Positions 16,623 through 25,454 are shown, numbered from the stretch's first letter. The stretch: 42,801 nucleotides of DNA from Thermodesulfatator autotrophicus (GCF_001642325.1 NZ_LSFI01000021.1:1-42801); one strand, 5' to 3'. Notes: generated from the letters alone by a model not told the origin. Made by a program: numbers and translations.

Positions 16623-17944
16623 GAGTTATTTTAATATCATTATTTATATCATTGTTTATCGTAGCTCCTTGTCAATCATCCAGATTAAATGTTTTCTTGA
16701 ATATAGTTAATCCTACATCTGATAAGATAATTTTAAAAATCAAAAACATTTCGGTAAGAATTGATAATAGAATTATTTCCTTGCAAGACTTTCCTCAAAA
16801 AATATCTTCTAGAGTTGATTTTGGGCAAGAATTTTTAGGATGGATTTCTTTTGAAAAAGGAGTAATTGATCAACTATCTATAGTTTTAGATAAAGTGTCT
16901 ATTAATGGTAAATTATTTTCTATAGAAGAAAAGAAAATTAATTTGCCAGTAAACTATAAAATATTGTCAAAAACAAGTATATGTCTTTTTGTTTTATGGG
17001 ATATAAAAGCTTCTTTGAAATCTGAAAAATTTTCTCCTGTTTTTTCCTTAAATATTCAAAGAACTCCTCAAAGAGGGGATAATCTTTACATTTCTTGCGA
17101 TGATTCTTCTACTATTTTTGTTGTTCGTAGTGATGTAAACAGAGTAGTTGCTTCATTATATATTCCTTCTGAACCTAAATCTTTAGATATTGATAGATTT
17201 AATGATCAATTGATAGTTGTTTCTGATAAAATGCGTTTGCTAAGTATTGTTGATATTTCTGCTCTTCGTTTAGTTGATAGTTTTGTTTTGCCTATAGTTA
17301 ATTTGCCTCAGTATCTATTTTTTATTCCTAGACAATCAGTAATTATTACAGATCCTGTTACAAGTAATGTTCTATTAGTAGATCTTTCTTCTGGAAATTT
17401 AGTAGTTTTTAAACGTTTAGGTTATTCTCCTTCTGATATTTTGTTTGATTACAACCTGAATAAGATTTTTATTTCTTCTCCCAGAGATCAAAGTGTCTAT
17501 ATTCTTTCCAAAAGTTTAGAGCTTCTACACAAAATAAAGGTTGGTCAAAGGCCACGAGGTATGGCTATCTTAGGTGAAAATTTTTACGTAGCTGATCCTG
17601 CCACAGGTATGGTAGATGTTTTTAGGGTGGGTTCCTGGGATCATTTAGGACGTATATATAGTGGAAGAGGAGCTGTTAAAGTTTTTTCATATATAGACCG
17701 ATTATATGTTAGCAACGAAAAAGAAGGAACGATTTCGGTGATTTTCAAAAATCAAATGGTAGTTTCAAAAAAAATTAGAGTAGGGAAACAGCCTTTTACT
17801 ATGACAGCTTCCTCTAAAAGAGGATGGTTATACGTGGCCCTTAGGGGAGAAAAGGCTATTGGAATAATAGATCTTAATTCCCTAAAATTAATTGGCAAGA
17901 TTTCTCTTGGGGCTAAACCATTTGATCTAGTTTTATCCGAATAA
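16613..17944 (+). CDS. Exported YVTN-like beta-propeller protein
   Basis: The ATG overlaps the cytochrome stop and has a GGGGAGAG ribosome site. A signal peptide spans about 1-22. Residues about 25-145 form a beta-rich domain (ISVRIDNRIISLQDFP ... VLDKVSINGKLFS) somewhat like DUF4382 but unproven. From about 150 come repeated blades of the YVTN/lactonase type: DNLYISCDDSSTIFVV, NKIFISSPRDQSVYIL, RGMAILGENFYVADPATGMVDVF, RLYVSNEKEGTISVI and GWLYVALRGEKAIGIIDL. It is the third propeller of this locus, again next to multihaem cytochromes. Probably a periplasmic or surface scaffold; no enzymatic residues can be claimed. Confidence 0.78.
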   Translation: MFLRVILISLFISLFIVAPCQSSRLNVFLNIVNPTSDKIILKIKNISVRIDNRIISLQDFPQKISSRVDFGQEFLGWISFEKGVIDQLSIVLDKVSINGKLFSIEEKKINLPVNYKILSKTSICLFVLWDIKASLKSEKFSPVFSLNIQRTPQRGDNLYISCDDSSTIFVVRSDVNRVVASLYIPSEPKSLDIDRFNDQLIVVSDKMRLLSIVDISALRLVDSFVLPIVNLPQYLFFIPRQSVIITDPVTSNVLLVDLSSGNLVVFKRLGYSPSDILFDYNLNKIFISSPRDQSVYILSKSLELLHKIKVGQRPRGMAILGENFYVADPATGMVDVFRVGSWDHLGRIYSGRGAVKVFSYIDRLYVSNEKEGTISVIFKNQMVVSKKIRVGKQPFTMTASSKRGWLYVALRGEKAIGIIDLNSLKLIGKISLGAKPFDLVLSE

Positions 17945-17957
17945 TATAGGGCTATAT

Positions 17958-19016
17958 ATGAAAATAAACATGCGATATTTATTTTTAGCTTTTTCTTTTT
18001 TGTTAACGATTTTTTCTTTAAATGATTTATGGGCCAAGTCTTGTAAAGAATGTCATCCTGATAATAAAATAATTTCTCCTAATGCTAGTTTTTTTCATCA
18101 GCCTTTTATGAAAAATGATTGTAAGACATGTCATGGTGGTGAACAGTATTCTTCTAATGAAAATACTTTACTTAAAGCTGTTAAATGGGAATCTAGGCAT
18201 ATATTCAAGGGAGGAAAAGCATATATTTTACTTCCTTCAACTATAAAATCTTATGATATAGTTTTTGAGGCTCCATCTTTAGCTTTTCAGAAAATTCTTT
18301 CCTATTCAAAAGCTAGTATATTGCCTGAAGATATTGAACCTGTAATAGAAGAAATTTCGTTATGTAATTGGGAAAAAATCCCCTGGACTGAAGCGGGGAT
18401 TTGTGTCAAAACTAATATTCCTTGTCGAGTAAGAATAGTTTGTAACGGTGTTTCTGGTTCTACTATTGATGAAAATTATTATACATATCAAGTAGTTCCT
18501 CTAGCTCATGTAAAAAATAATAACTTTTATAGTTGTAAAGTAGAAGTGCAAAATTATGATGGACAGGTTGCTTTCCAAAATTTTAGATTTAAAGCTATAG
18601 AAGTTTCTAAAGTAATAGATTTTCCAGCAAAAACAGTAGCAGTAAATATTTATCAGTCTCCTTTAGATGAGCTTATACTAGAAATTGAAGCTGATGGCCA
18701 ACTTTCCTGGCGGATTGGATTGCTTCCTAAGTCAAATAATAAATTGTCTGATAAACCAAAAGATCATCCTTTAATAAAATCAATTTATTGGAGCTCTATA
18801 AATGCATGTTATAGTTGCCATAATAAAATAAAATTGGGAGTAAGTCATCCTGTGGGTGTTTCTCTGAGTTATAAGATGGCTCAAAGGAATAAAGATTTGC
18901 CTCTGGTTAATGGTATAATTACTTGTACAACATGTCATTTTCCACATACTGCTTCTAATTCTTATTTTTTAAGAAAAACTGGAAAAGAATTATGCTTGTC
19001 CTGTCATAATAAGTAA
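17958..19016 (+). CDS. Exported pentahaem cytochrome with a central non-haem domain
   Basis: A signal peptide (about 1-26) is followed by CKECH near 29 and CKTCH near 54. About 230 residues then lack haem motifs and look beta-rich (YILLPSTIKSYDIVFEA ... VAFQNFRFKAIEV). The C-terminus has three motifs, CYSCH, CTTCHFPHTASN and CLSCHNK, ending a few residues later. The split arrangement suggests two haem modules joined by a sandwich domain. It follows the propeller gene by 13 bases and precedes the HAMP gene by 12. Likely a periplasmic electron-transfer component of the same system. Confidence 0.85.
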   Translation: MKINMRYLFLAFSFLLTIFSLNDLWAKSCKECHPDNKIISPNASFFHQPFMKNDCKTCHGGEQYSSNENTLLKAVKWESRHIFKGGKAYILLPSTIKSYDIVFEAPSLAFQKILSYSKASILPEDIEPVIEEISLCNWEKIPWTEAGICVKTNIPCRVRIVCNGVSGSTIDENYYTYQVVPLAHVKNNNFYSCKVEVQNYDGQVAFQNFRFKAIEVSKVIDFPAKTVAVNIYQSPLDELILEIEADGQLSWRIGLLPKSNNKLSDKPKDHPLIKSIYWSSINACYSCHNKIKLGVSHPVGVSLSYKMAQRNKDLPLVNGIITCTTCHFPHTASNSYFLRKTGKELCLSCHNK

Positions 19017-19028
19017 TGTGAGGATAAT

Positions 19029-19559
19029 ATGCAAAAACGTAAAAAGTTAAATCTTAAAGTTAAATGGGAGTTACAAAAATGGCTTTTAACAAAAATATTA
19101 TTAGCTATTTTTGTATCTATATCAATTTCTTTACTTATTTTATATTTTTTTAGTCACCAAGAAATAGGAGAAAGTTTTTATAGAGCACATTTAACTATAA
19201 GATATGTTAGTGACTTATTATTGCCAGTTATTTTGTTGTCAGGTATTATCTGTTTGGCTGTTGGTATATTTTTAATTATTTTTCTACCTCAAAAAGTTGC
19301 TGGTCCTATTTATAGAATAGAAGAAGATTTAAAATATATAAGAAAGAATAAAGATCTTACTAAAAAAATTTCTTTAAGAAAAAACGATCAGTTTCAGTCT
19401 TTAGCTGAAGAAATTAATCGGTTTTTGTCAAATATACAACAAGATCTTTTAACTATTGAAAAAAACATTGAAAAAATAGAAAAGAATGCATCTGAGCCTG
19501 AAATAAAGAACTTGGCAGCTATAAAAAATATTATTAAACAATACAAATTGTTTAGATAG
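19029..19559 (+). CDS. Small inner-membrane HAMP-domain protein without output domain
   Basis: The 176-residue protein has two transmembrane segments (about 20-42 and 62-87). A HAMP-like linker follows (VAGPIYRIEEDLKYIRKN ... LTKKISLRKNDQFQSLAEEINRF), then a short coiled coil (IEKNIEKIEKNA). No kinase, cyclase or chemotaxis output domain is present and the periplasmic loop is short. The start has GAGGATAAT just before it. As last gene of the cytochrome operon, and close to the kinase-regulator pair beyond the decayed IS, it may be a signal-input or membrane-organising partner. It could instead be a remnant cut short by the IS insertion. Confidence 0.72.
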   Translation: MQKRKKLNLKVKWELQKWLLTKILLAIFVSISISLLILYFFSHQEIGESFYRAHLTIRYVSDLLLPVILLSGIICLAVGIFLIIFLPQKVAGPIYRIEEDLKYIRKNKDLTKKISLRKNDQFQSLAEEINRFLSNIQQDLLTIEKNIEKIEKNASEPEIKNLAAIKNIIKQYKLFR

Positions 19560-19561
19560 GG

Positions 19562-20449
19562 AGTGTCCACCCAATAAAATGACCAAATCAAGGAGGGTGG
19601 ACACATGACCAAAATCAAAAAAGTACCTCAAAGGGCGTCCTCCTACCTAACACCCCCTGCTTCCTATATGGTAAATAATCTATCCAAAACACCCCTATTA
19701 TCTTCTCTATCTCCCCATAACTCTCTACCTTCAATACCTCACTCACCCGCCCAGGGACTATATGGCTTCGTCCTCCTATGCTATATCCCTTCTACCTCTA
19801 ATCTAAATATATCCTGAAGGCCTTGCCCCAAAATTCCTTCCCATTGTCCGTTAATACATTCTTCATCTTGAATGGAAAAATCTCACCACCGCCTTTGTAA
19901 AATCCTCCGCTTCTTCTCCCCTCCTATCTTCGGTAACTTCTTAACATCCATATGAATAACCCTCGGATCTTTTACTTCCTGAAACCTCTTTACCTCCTAG
20001 GTAAAGCCTTCTTTAGCTCCCTCAAACTCGGAAGCTTCTTTCTTTTAAGTAGCTCCCCTAGCGTTGACCGGGCACTGTTTTCTCTGGTATAAGTCCTGGT
20101 TACCTCCAGTAAATCATCCAGAGGCAGGAGAAATTTTTCTCGTAAATACCTTATGGCCTCAACCTGCCATGGCTTCCAGCTGGTTTTTATCTCCTTCGGG
20201 CCATAAGGAGCATCTTCGGGATTTTCTCTGTGTCTCCATTTGAAAACTGTTACAGTAGATACTCCCAGCTCTTTGGCCAGAACCCTTATAGGCTTTTTGC
20301 TCTCCCGAATCATTTTTCTTTGGTGAATGGTAAGCTTAGCACTTTTATGAAGAACCTGAGGCATGAGACTTCCTCCATTCTTCAAGTTGTGTTTCAATCT
20401 ACCATAACTGGTTATATAATCCACTGGATAAAAAGTGGTGAACTCTCAA
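19562..20449 (-). mobile_element. Decayed IS481-like insertion sequence
   Basis: The element lies between the HAMP gene and the small sensor gene. Its left end has GTGTCCACCC (19563-19572), mirrored by GGGTGGACAC (19595-19604). A loose match to the expected opposite end (GTGG...ACTC) lies near 20437-20447. The interior encodes a broken transposase on the minus strand. The right boundary is approximate because that repeat is imperfect. Confidence 0.65.
19605..20424 (-). pseudogene. Frameshifted, internally deleted IS481-family transposase
   Basis: The intact N-terminal part (19990-20424, best start ATG at 20364 with GGAGG upstream) has a helix-turn-helix: VLAKELGVSTVTVFKWRHRE. Beyond its stop, other frames continue the same protein in order: VKRFQEVKDPRVIHMDVKKL, then after a deletion DFTKAVVRFF, LTDNGKEFWGKAF (second catalytic Asp region), RTKPYSPW and finally DYLPYRKQGVLGRRTPFEV. 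At least three frameshifts or stops separate these pieces and the stretch around the first catalytic Asp is missing. The enzyme is therefore dead and the element old. Confidence 0.85.
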
Positions 20450-20488
20450 GTTCTTGTTGTTTTTGAGGCTTCATATTATATTTTTTAT

Positions 20489-20941
20489 ATGCATATGCTT
20501 TTTTTCCTAACTTGTTTGATAATTTTGAGTTTAGGGATAATTGAGCCCGTCTTTGCCGTTCAAACCCATGGGCCTCCTGAAGGTTTTTATTCTCATATGT
20601 TGGCTCATGTCTTATTTGTAGTGGCCATAATATTTTTGCTGTATTTTTTAAGAAAAAATCCAGATGTTAAAACTAAACCTTGGCGTTATTTTCGTTGGTC
20701 TTTATTTTTCTTCCTTTTATGGAACTTAGATGCCATGGCTGCTCATATTTTTAAAAAAAGGCTACCGGAAACAGCTCTTTATTTGCCTCCCAATCCTTTT
20801 GAACATGCTCTTCTTGGCCCCTTAAATTGGGAAAAATGGTTTTTCTATATAACTCACTTTGATCATTTATTATGTGTGCCAGCGATGTTTTTCTTAATGC
20901 AGAGTTTAAGACATTTTTATCAATCAAAAAATAGTCTATGA
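20489..20941 (+). CDS. Small histidine-rich four-helix membrane protein next to a sensor kinase
   Basis: The likely start is ATG 20489 (or 20495). The frame runs back into the IS end, so the native promoter and start context may have been replaced by the insertion. About 150 residues form a signal-like first helix and three more transmembrane segments (about HMLAHVLFVVAIIF, WSLFFFLLWNLDAMAAHIF and THFDHLLCVPAMFFLMQ). Several His residues lie in or at the helices, which could hold haem or contact quinol; that is a guess. Its stop overlaps the ATG of the kinase gene by 4 bases, so the two are co-translated. I do not recognise the family. Confidence 0.7.
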   Translation: MHMLFFLTCLIILSLGIIEPVFAVQTHGPPEGFYSHMLAHVLFVVAIIFLLYFLRKNPDVKTKPWRYFRWSLFFFLLWNLDAMAAHIFKKRLPETALYLPPNPFEHALLGPLNWEKWFFYITHFDHLLCVPAMFFLMQSLRHFYQSKNSL

Positions 20942-22476
20942 ACTATCTTCCTTTTTATCCTATATATTCTGTAGACTTTTTGGGTTCTTTTTTAATGTTA
21001 TTACTTTCTTTTGCTACCTTTGGTTATGCCAGACGATTAAGGAGAGAGCATAAAAAAAGTGTTCTTTTTATTTATCTTTTTGGACTTTCTACGGCCTTTG
21101 TTGCTTTTTCTATTTCTAGAAGTATTGGGCATATGCTGCGTTTTATTTTTATTTATGCTGGTGTTCCTGAATGGTGGAAATCTTTAGCCCCTATTTCTGG
21201 AAGTTTGAATTCAGCTTGTTTTATAACTATAGCAGCTCTTTCATTTGTTTATGCTAGTGTCCAACATGTTATTGCTCTTGTTAGATCAGATGCTGAAAAA
21301 TTGAGAAAAGCTAAAGAAGAATTAGAAAAAACTAATCAGAAATTAAGAGAATTATATCAAACATTAGAAGATAAAGTTCGTCAAAGGACGCAGGAGCTAT
21401 TAGCTTCTGAAAGTAAGTTCAGAAGGCTATTTGAATCTTCTGGAGAAGCTATTTTTTTCTGTGATTCTCAGGGAAGAATTTCTGATATCAATCCAAGTGG
21501 TGTAAATTTATTAGGATTTAATAGTAAAGATGAGCTTATTGGTCAGCCAATGGTAAACTTTTTTGCAGAAAAAAAAGATTGGCAAGATTATGTTAGAATT
21601 ACTTGTCAAAATGGATTTATTAAAGATTTTGAGACTAAATTAGTAACAAAAAATGGTCAAGAAAAATACGTGATAATTACAGCTCATGCTACTAAAAAGT
21701 CTAGTGGATGTAAAATTGGCTTTGAAGGTATTGCTAAAGATATTACTAGCTATCGTAAAATGACTGAAAAATTAATTTACTCGGAAAAGATGGCTTCTCT
21801 TGGACAATTGGCTTCAGGAATTGCCCATGAGATTAATACTCCTCTTAGTATTATTTTAGGGTATGCCCAAATGTTAAAAAAAGATTTTAAAAATGATAAA
21901 GATGTTTTTGAAGAGTTATCTATAATAGAATCTCAAGCTGAAGTTTGTAAAAAAATTGTATCTGATTTATTATCTTTTGCAAGATCTTCTGATAAATCTT
22001 CTATAAGAAAAATTTTAGTTAATGATTGTATTTTGCAAACTGTAGATATTATTAGACATACTTTTGAAAAAGATGGTATCAAATTTTTGATAGAATTGTC
22101 TGATGATCTTCCTTGTATTGAAGCAGATCCTGATAAATTGCGTCAAGTTTTTCTTAATTTGTTGAATAATAGTAGGGATGCTGTTGGAAAAGATGGTCTT
22201 ATTTTTATTAGAACTTTTTTGAAAGAAGATTCTATTGTTATAGAATTTGGAGATAACGGTAGTGGTATTCCTTCTGATATTAAAGACAAAATTTTTGATC
22301 CTTTTTTTACCACCAAACCACCTCGAAAAGGTACAGGCTTAGGTTTATCAGTCTCTTATGGTATTATTCAAGATCATAAAGGAAAGCTTGAAGTTTTTTC
22401 TCCTCCAGAAAGAGACTATCATTTAAGTTTGAATCTAAAAACTGTTTTTGTTATTACTTTACCAATTTTTAGATAA
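20938..22476 (+). CDS. Membrane-bound PAS-domain sensor histidine kinase
   Basis: Three transmembrane helices occupy about residues 10-110, followed by a coiled coil ([17 protein letters not shown]). A PAS domain lies at about 155-275 ([16 protein letters not shown] ... FEGIAKDIT). The HisKA domain has its phospho-accepting His in [16 protein letters not shown] near 300. The HATPase domain shows N-box [11 protein letters not shown]1 DNGSGIP and G2 GTGLGLS. This architecture is typical of NtrB/AtoS-like partners of sigma-54 activators, and such a regulator follows 22 bases later. The signal sensed is unknown. The small His-rich membrane protein encoded upstream is a likely accessory. Confidence 0.93.
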   Translation: MNYLPFYPIYSVDFLGSFLMLLLSFATFGYARRLRREHKKSVLFIYLFGLSTAFVAFSISRSIGHMLRFIFIYAGVPEWWKSLAPISGSLNSACFITIAALSFVYASVQHVIALVRSDAEKLRKAKEELEKTNQKLRELYQTLEDKVRQRTQELLASESKFRRLFESSGEAIFFCDSQGRISDINPSGVNLLGFNSKDELIGQPMVNFFAEKKDWQDYVRITCQNGFIKDFETKLVTKNGQEKYVIITAHATKKSSGCKIGFEGIAKDITSYRKMTEKLIYSEKMASLGQLASGIAHEINTPLSIILGYAQMLKKDFKNDKDVFEELSIIESQAEVCKKIVSDLLSFARSSDKSSIRKILVNDCILQTVDIIRHTFEKDGIKFLIELSDDLPCIEADPDKLRQVFLNLLNNSRDAVGKDGLIFIRTFLKEDSIVIEFGDNGSGIPSDIKDKIFDPFFTTKPPRKGTGLGLSVSYGIIQDHKGKLEVFSPPERDYHLSLNLKTVFVITLPIFR

Positions 22477-22498
22477 ATCTTACTAGAGGTATATTTAT

Positions 22499-23887
22499 AT
22501 GAAAGCTAGTATTTTGGTTGTTGATGATGAGCCTCATATGACAAGAATGCTAAATCGCCTTTTTAAACAGATTTCTAATGTGGAAATAAAAACCTCTTTA
22601 TCTGGAGAAGAAGCACTTCAATTAATTCCTGATTTTTCTCCAGATGTTATTGTTACTGATATAAAGATGGAAGGTATAGATGGAATTACTTTATTAAAAA
22701 AAGCTTTAGAAATTGATTCAACTATTTCTATAATCCTTATCACAGGATATGGGACAATAGAGATGGCTGTTGAGGCTTTAAAATCAGGAGCATATGATTT
22801 TATTCAAAAACCTTTTGATAGTGAGCATATTTTACATGTAGTTAAACGAGCCATTGAGCGGACTCATCTTTTGCGAGAAAATTTTTGTTTGAAGAATCAG
22901 GTAGTTACTTGTGCCTGGGAAAAATTAGGTATTATAGGAGAGTCTCCAGCGATTAAACGTATATTAGAGGTAGTTGAAAGGATTGCTCCCACGGATGTTC
23001 CTGTTTTGATAAGAGGAGAATCTGGTACTGGTAAAGAACTTATTGCTAGAGCCATTCATGTTTTAAGTGAGCGTAAAGATAAAGAGATGGTGGTTGTCAA
23101 TTGCCCGGCAGTGCCAGAGCATATCTTAGAATCAGAACTATTTGGCTATTTAAAAGGGGCTTTTACCGGCGCAAATTCTGATAAAAAAGGCCTTTTTCAA
23201 ATAGCTAATGGTTCAACTATTTTTTTAGACGAAATAGGAGATATTTCTTTAAACGTTCAAACTAAGTTGTTGAGAGTACTTCAAGAAAAAGAAATAAGGC
23301 CCCTTGGTTCTACTAAAACTATTTCAGTTGATGTAAGAATAATTGCTTCTACCAATCAAGATTTAGAGAAAAAAATCAAAAAAGGGGAATTCAGAGAAGA
23401 TCTTTATTATCGCCTAAATGTTGTTACTTTGGAGTTGCCTCCTTTAAAAGAAAGAAAAGAAGATATCCTTCCTTTAGCTTATCATTTTTTGCGCCAATAT
23501 ACTGAAAAATACCAGCGGCAGGTTAATGGTTTTAGCTCTGAAGCTATAGAATATTTAGTTAATAACCCCTGGCCGGGTAATATTAGAGAGCTCCAAAATG
23601 TGATTAGAAGAGCTGTTTTGTTGTGTAAGGGCGAGGAAATAAAACTTTGGGATTTAACTGAAAAAAAAGTAGAAATCCTCCCTCATTGTTTTGATATGTT
23701 ATTTGATAAACCTTATGTTGAAGCTAAAAAAGAATTGGTTGAAAAATTTTCTCGGAATTATATCGAAAGACTACTTAGTAAGACCAAAGGTAATGTAACG
23801 CAGGCTTCTCGCCTGGCTGGAATGGAAAGACAAGCTTTTCAGCGCTTGATGCGTCAGTTTCAGATCAAGTCAGAAGATTTTCGTTAA
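22499..23887 (+). CDS. NtrC-family sigma-54-dependent response regulator
   Basis: A receiver domain (about 1-120) has DDE at 10-12 and phospho-acceptor Asp in VTDIKM. The AAA+ domain carries Walker A GESGTGKE, the sigma-54 contact loop GAFTGA near 222, Walker B STIFLDEIGD and the arginine-finger region REDLYYRL. The C-terminal Fis-type helix-turn-helix is NVTQASRLAGMERQAFQRL. It is full length at 462 residues. With the kinase upstream it forms a two-component pair. A palindrome right after its stop codon and a -24/-12 promoter 114 bases further on suggest that its direct target is the operon starting at 24155. Confidence 0.95.
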   Translation: MKASILVVDDEPHMTRMLNRLFKQISNVEIKTSLSGEEALQLIPDFSPDVIVTDIKMEGIDGITLLKKALEIDSTISIILITGYGTIEMAVEALKSGAYDFIQKPFDSEHILHVVKRAIERTHLLRENFCLKNQVVTCAWEKLGIIGESPAIKRILEVVERIAPTDVPVLIRGESGTGKELIARAIHVLSERKDKEMVVVNCPAVPEHILESELFGYLKGAFTGANSDKKGLFQIANGSTIFLDEIGDISLNVQTKLLRVLQEKEIRPLGSTKTISVDVRIIASTNQDLEKKIKKGEFREDLYYRLNVVTLELPPLKERKEDILPLAYHFLRQYTEKYQRQVNGFSSEAIEYLVNNPWPGNIRELQNVIRRAVLLCKGEEIKLWDLTEKKVEILPHCFDMLFDKPYVEAKKELVEKFSRNYIERLLSKTKGNVTQASRLAGMERQAFQRLMRQFQIKSEDFR

Positions 23888-23891
23888 AACT

Positions 23892-23919
23892 TTGTTGCAC
23901 CTGCAACAAAAAAGTTGCA
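23892..23919 (+). promoter_or_regulatory. GTTGCA palindrome, candidate enhancer site for the NtrC-type regulator
   Basis: TTGTTGCACCTGCAACAA (23892-23909) is a perfect 8-base inverted repeat with 2-base spacer. A third half-site GTTGCA follows at 23914-23919. It lies about 90-110 bases upstream of the sigma-54 promoter, the usual distance for an upstream activating sequence. It could also act as a weak terminator for the regulator gene, though the run behind it is A rather than T on this strand. Confidence 0.6.
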
Positions 23920-24000
23920 TTTAATTTTTTCTCTTCTTTTATTTCTAGCTTTTTCCAGGCTCTAAAAGGGCTTTTTGCCTCCTTATTTTGGTAACTTTTT

Positions 24001-24015
24001 TGGCCCCCTTTTTGC
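24001..24015 (+). promoter_or_regulatory. Sigma-54 (-24/-12) promoter of the TauE/molybdoenzyme operon
   Basis: TGGCCCCCTTTTTGC matches the consensus TGGCAC-N5-TTGC at every fixed position but one, with correct GG/GC spacing. Transcription would start near 24026, leaving a leader of about 130 bases. The gene for an NtrC-type activator ends just upstream. Confidence 0.8.
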
Positions 24016-24072
24016 TTAATATTTGTTTATAAACAAACTTCTATTTTTTTTCGGTATATAAAAGTTTTTTCT

Positions 24073-24084
24073 AAAGGAGGTGAT
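24073..24084 (+). promoter_or_regulatory. Orphan Shine-Dalgarno sequence in the leader
   Basis: AAAGGAGGTGAT is complementary to the 3' end of 16S rRNA over its whole length, but no start codon follows at a usable distance. The true ribosome site (GAGGAGGAGG) lies at about 24143-24152. It resembles 5' stabiliser SD sequences that hold a 30S subunit and protect mRNA. That role is inference. Confidence 0.4.
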
Positions 24085-24154
24085 ATCAAAAAAAGTAAAA
24101 GTATTTAGCCAAAAATATTTTTATTTCAAGAAAACTAATTAAGAGGAGGAGGAG

Positions 24155-25444
24155 ATGGACTGGATAAGGAAATTTTCTAAGTTTTTAATGCCTATCTTTA
24201 TTTTGTTAGTAATTGCCTGGGTTTATTGTCTTTATTCTGGAGTTCAGGCTTCAGAAGAAGCCCAAAAAATGGCAGAAGAGGCTCAGAAGGCAGCAGCGGC
24301 TGGGGCTGCTGCCGCCAAAGCTGCTGGAGAAGCAGCAGGCTGTAATATCCTTTTGAACAATAACTTAGGTCTTAAAGGGGACCTTGGAAGGATTATTGCC
24401 CAGACCCCGGTTTGTACTCCTACCTGTACTGAGGGTTGCATAGACCCAAACGCACCTCGTGGATATTTAGGTATCCCCGGGGCACCTAAGCCTAGCCCTA
24501 TTGGCGGTCTTCTTTGGGCCATCTGGGTAGGCTGGATTTTTTCTACAGTAGGTGCTTTTGGTGGTATTATGGCTGGCGTTGGTCATATTACCATTTTTGG
24601 TCTGGCTAATTACGCCAAAAGCTTTAAGAAGACCAATCCGGCTCTCAATAAGTTCCTTACTGATACTATTCGTGTGTCAAATATGTTTCTAGTCGGTTTG
24701 AGTGCTCTGGTTTCTACCGTTAATTACTGGCGAATGAAGCGCATTGTTTGGCCTTTGGCCATAGCTCTAGCTATTGGTGCGGTAGGTGGTGCTTTTGGTA
24801 TAGCTGAGCTTACCGCAGGCAAAATTAGCTTGAAGTCCTATATTGGTTACTTCGGCCTGGCTGTTTTTGCCGTAGCAGGTTTTATGTTTTACGGCACTAC
24901 TGAAAGGGCTCGCGCCAAAAGAAAAGCTGCTCGTGAAGCGGCTAAGCGTTTTGAAGAAGCTGCCAAAAAGGGTGGTGAGGCTGAAGGTGTAAAAGTCGTA
25001 TCTTTTGGCTTGACCAAGTGCGTTTTTACTTTCTATGGGGTAGAGTTCAAATTTAATCCCCTCCTGGCCGCCTTTGGTGGCTTGGTAATCGCCACTATAG
25101 CGGTTTTCTTAGGAATCGGTGGTGGGTTCTTGCTGGTTCCCTTTATGACCGACATAGTAAAGCTCCCTATGTTTATCGTAGCTGGCACTTCGGCTTTTGT
25201 TGTTCTTATAAAAATGATTATGGGGATCTTCACCTACATGGTTCTTAAAGGAGTGCAGGTATGGTGGCCTCTCATTGGAACCGAGCTGGTGGGTATCTTT
25301 ATTGGTTCCATGGTTGGGCCCAGGACTCAGAAGTATATCCCCGATATCTGGCTTAAAAGGCTCTTTGTGGTGTTGGCCATTTACGTTGGCTTGAGATACA
25401 CCTCCAAAGGCTTCTTGGGGAAGAGTATCGTACCTCCTTATTAA
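24155..25444 (+). CDS. TauE/SafE-family membrane permease with periplasmic insert
   Basis: The 429-residue protein has an N-terminal membrane helix (about 10-30), an Ala/Glu-rich stretch and a periplasmic segment with several Cys (CTPTCTEGC). About eight transmembrane helices follow. The family's Gly-rich motifs are present: GAFGGIMAGVGHI near 130 and FLGIGGGFLLVPF near 315, the latter a hallmark of TauE/SafE (DUF81) anion permeases. A cytoplasmic loop rich in Lys/Ala/Glu separates the two halves. Family members move sulfite, sulfonates or other sulfur oxyanions. With the downstream molybdoenzyme this suggests handling of a sulfur compound; direction and substrate are inferred. It is preceded by a sigma-54 promoter and ends in a hairpin. 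Confidence 0.82.
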   Translation: MDWIRKFSKFLMPIFILLVIAWVYCLYSGVQASEEAQKMAEEAQKAAAAGAAAAKAAGEAAGCNILLNNNLGLKGDLGRIIAQTPVCTPTCTEGCIDPNAPRGYLGIPGAPKPSPIGGLLWAIWVGWIFSTVGAFGGIMAGVGHITIFGLANYAKSFKKTNPALNKFLTDTIRVSNMFLVGLSALVSTVNYWRMKRIVWPLAIALAIGAVGGAFGIAELTAGKISLKSYIGYFGLAVFAVAGFMFYGTTERARAKRKAAREAAKRFEEAAKKGGEAEGVKVVSFGLTKCVFTFYGVEFKFNPLLAAFGGLVIATIAVFLGIGGGFLLVPFMTDIVKLPMFIVAGTSAFVVLIKMIMGIFTYMVLKGVQVWWPLIGTELVGIFIGSMVGPRTQKYIPDIWLKRLFVVLAIYVGLRYTSKGFLGKSIVPPY

Positions 25445-25454
25445 ATATAATACG

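Noticed and set aside
19605-19817. Plus-strand small gene after GGAGGGTGGACAC
   Set aside because: It is the antisense of the broken transposase. The apparent ribosome site is part of the IS inverted repeat.
23892-23909. Intrinsic terminator of the response-regulator gene
   Set aside because: The hairpin is short with a 2-base spacer and is followed by A rather than T. Its position and third half-site fit an activator site better.
24080-24142. Leader peptide starting at a GTG inside the orphan SD
   Set aside because: The GTG overlaps the SD itself, so it cannot be used as start. The 20-codon frame shows no feature.
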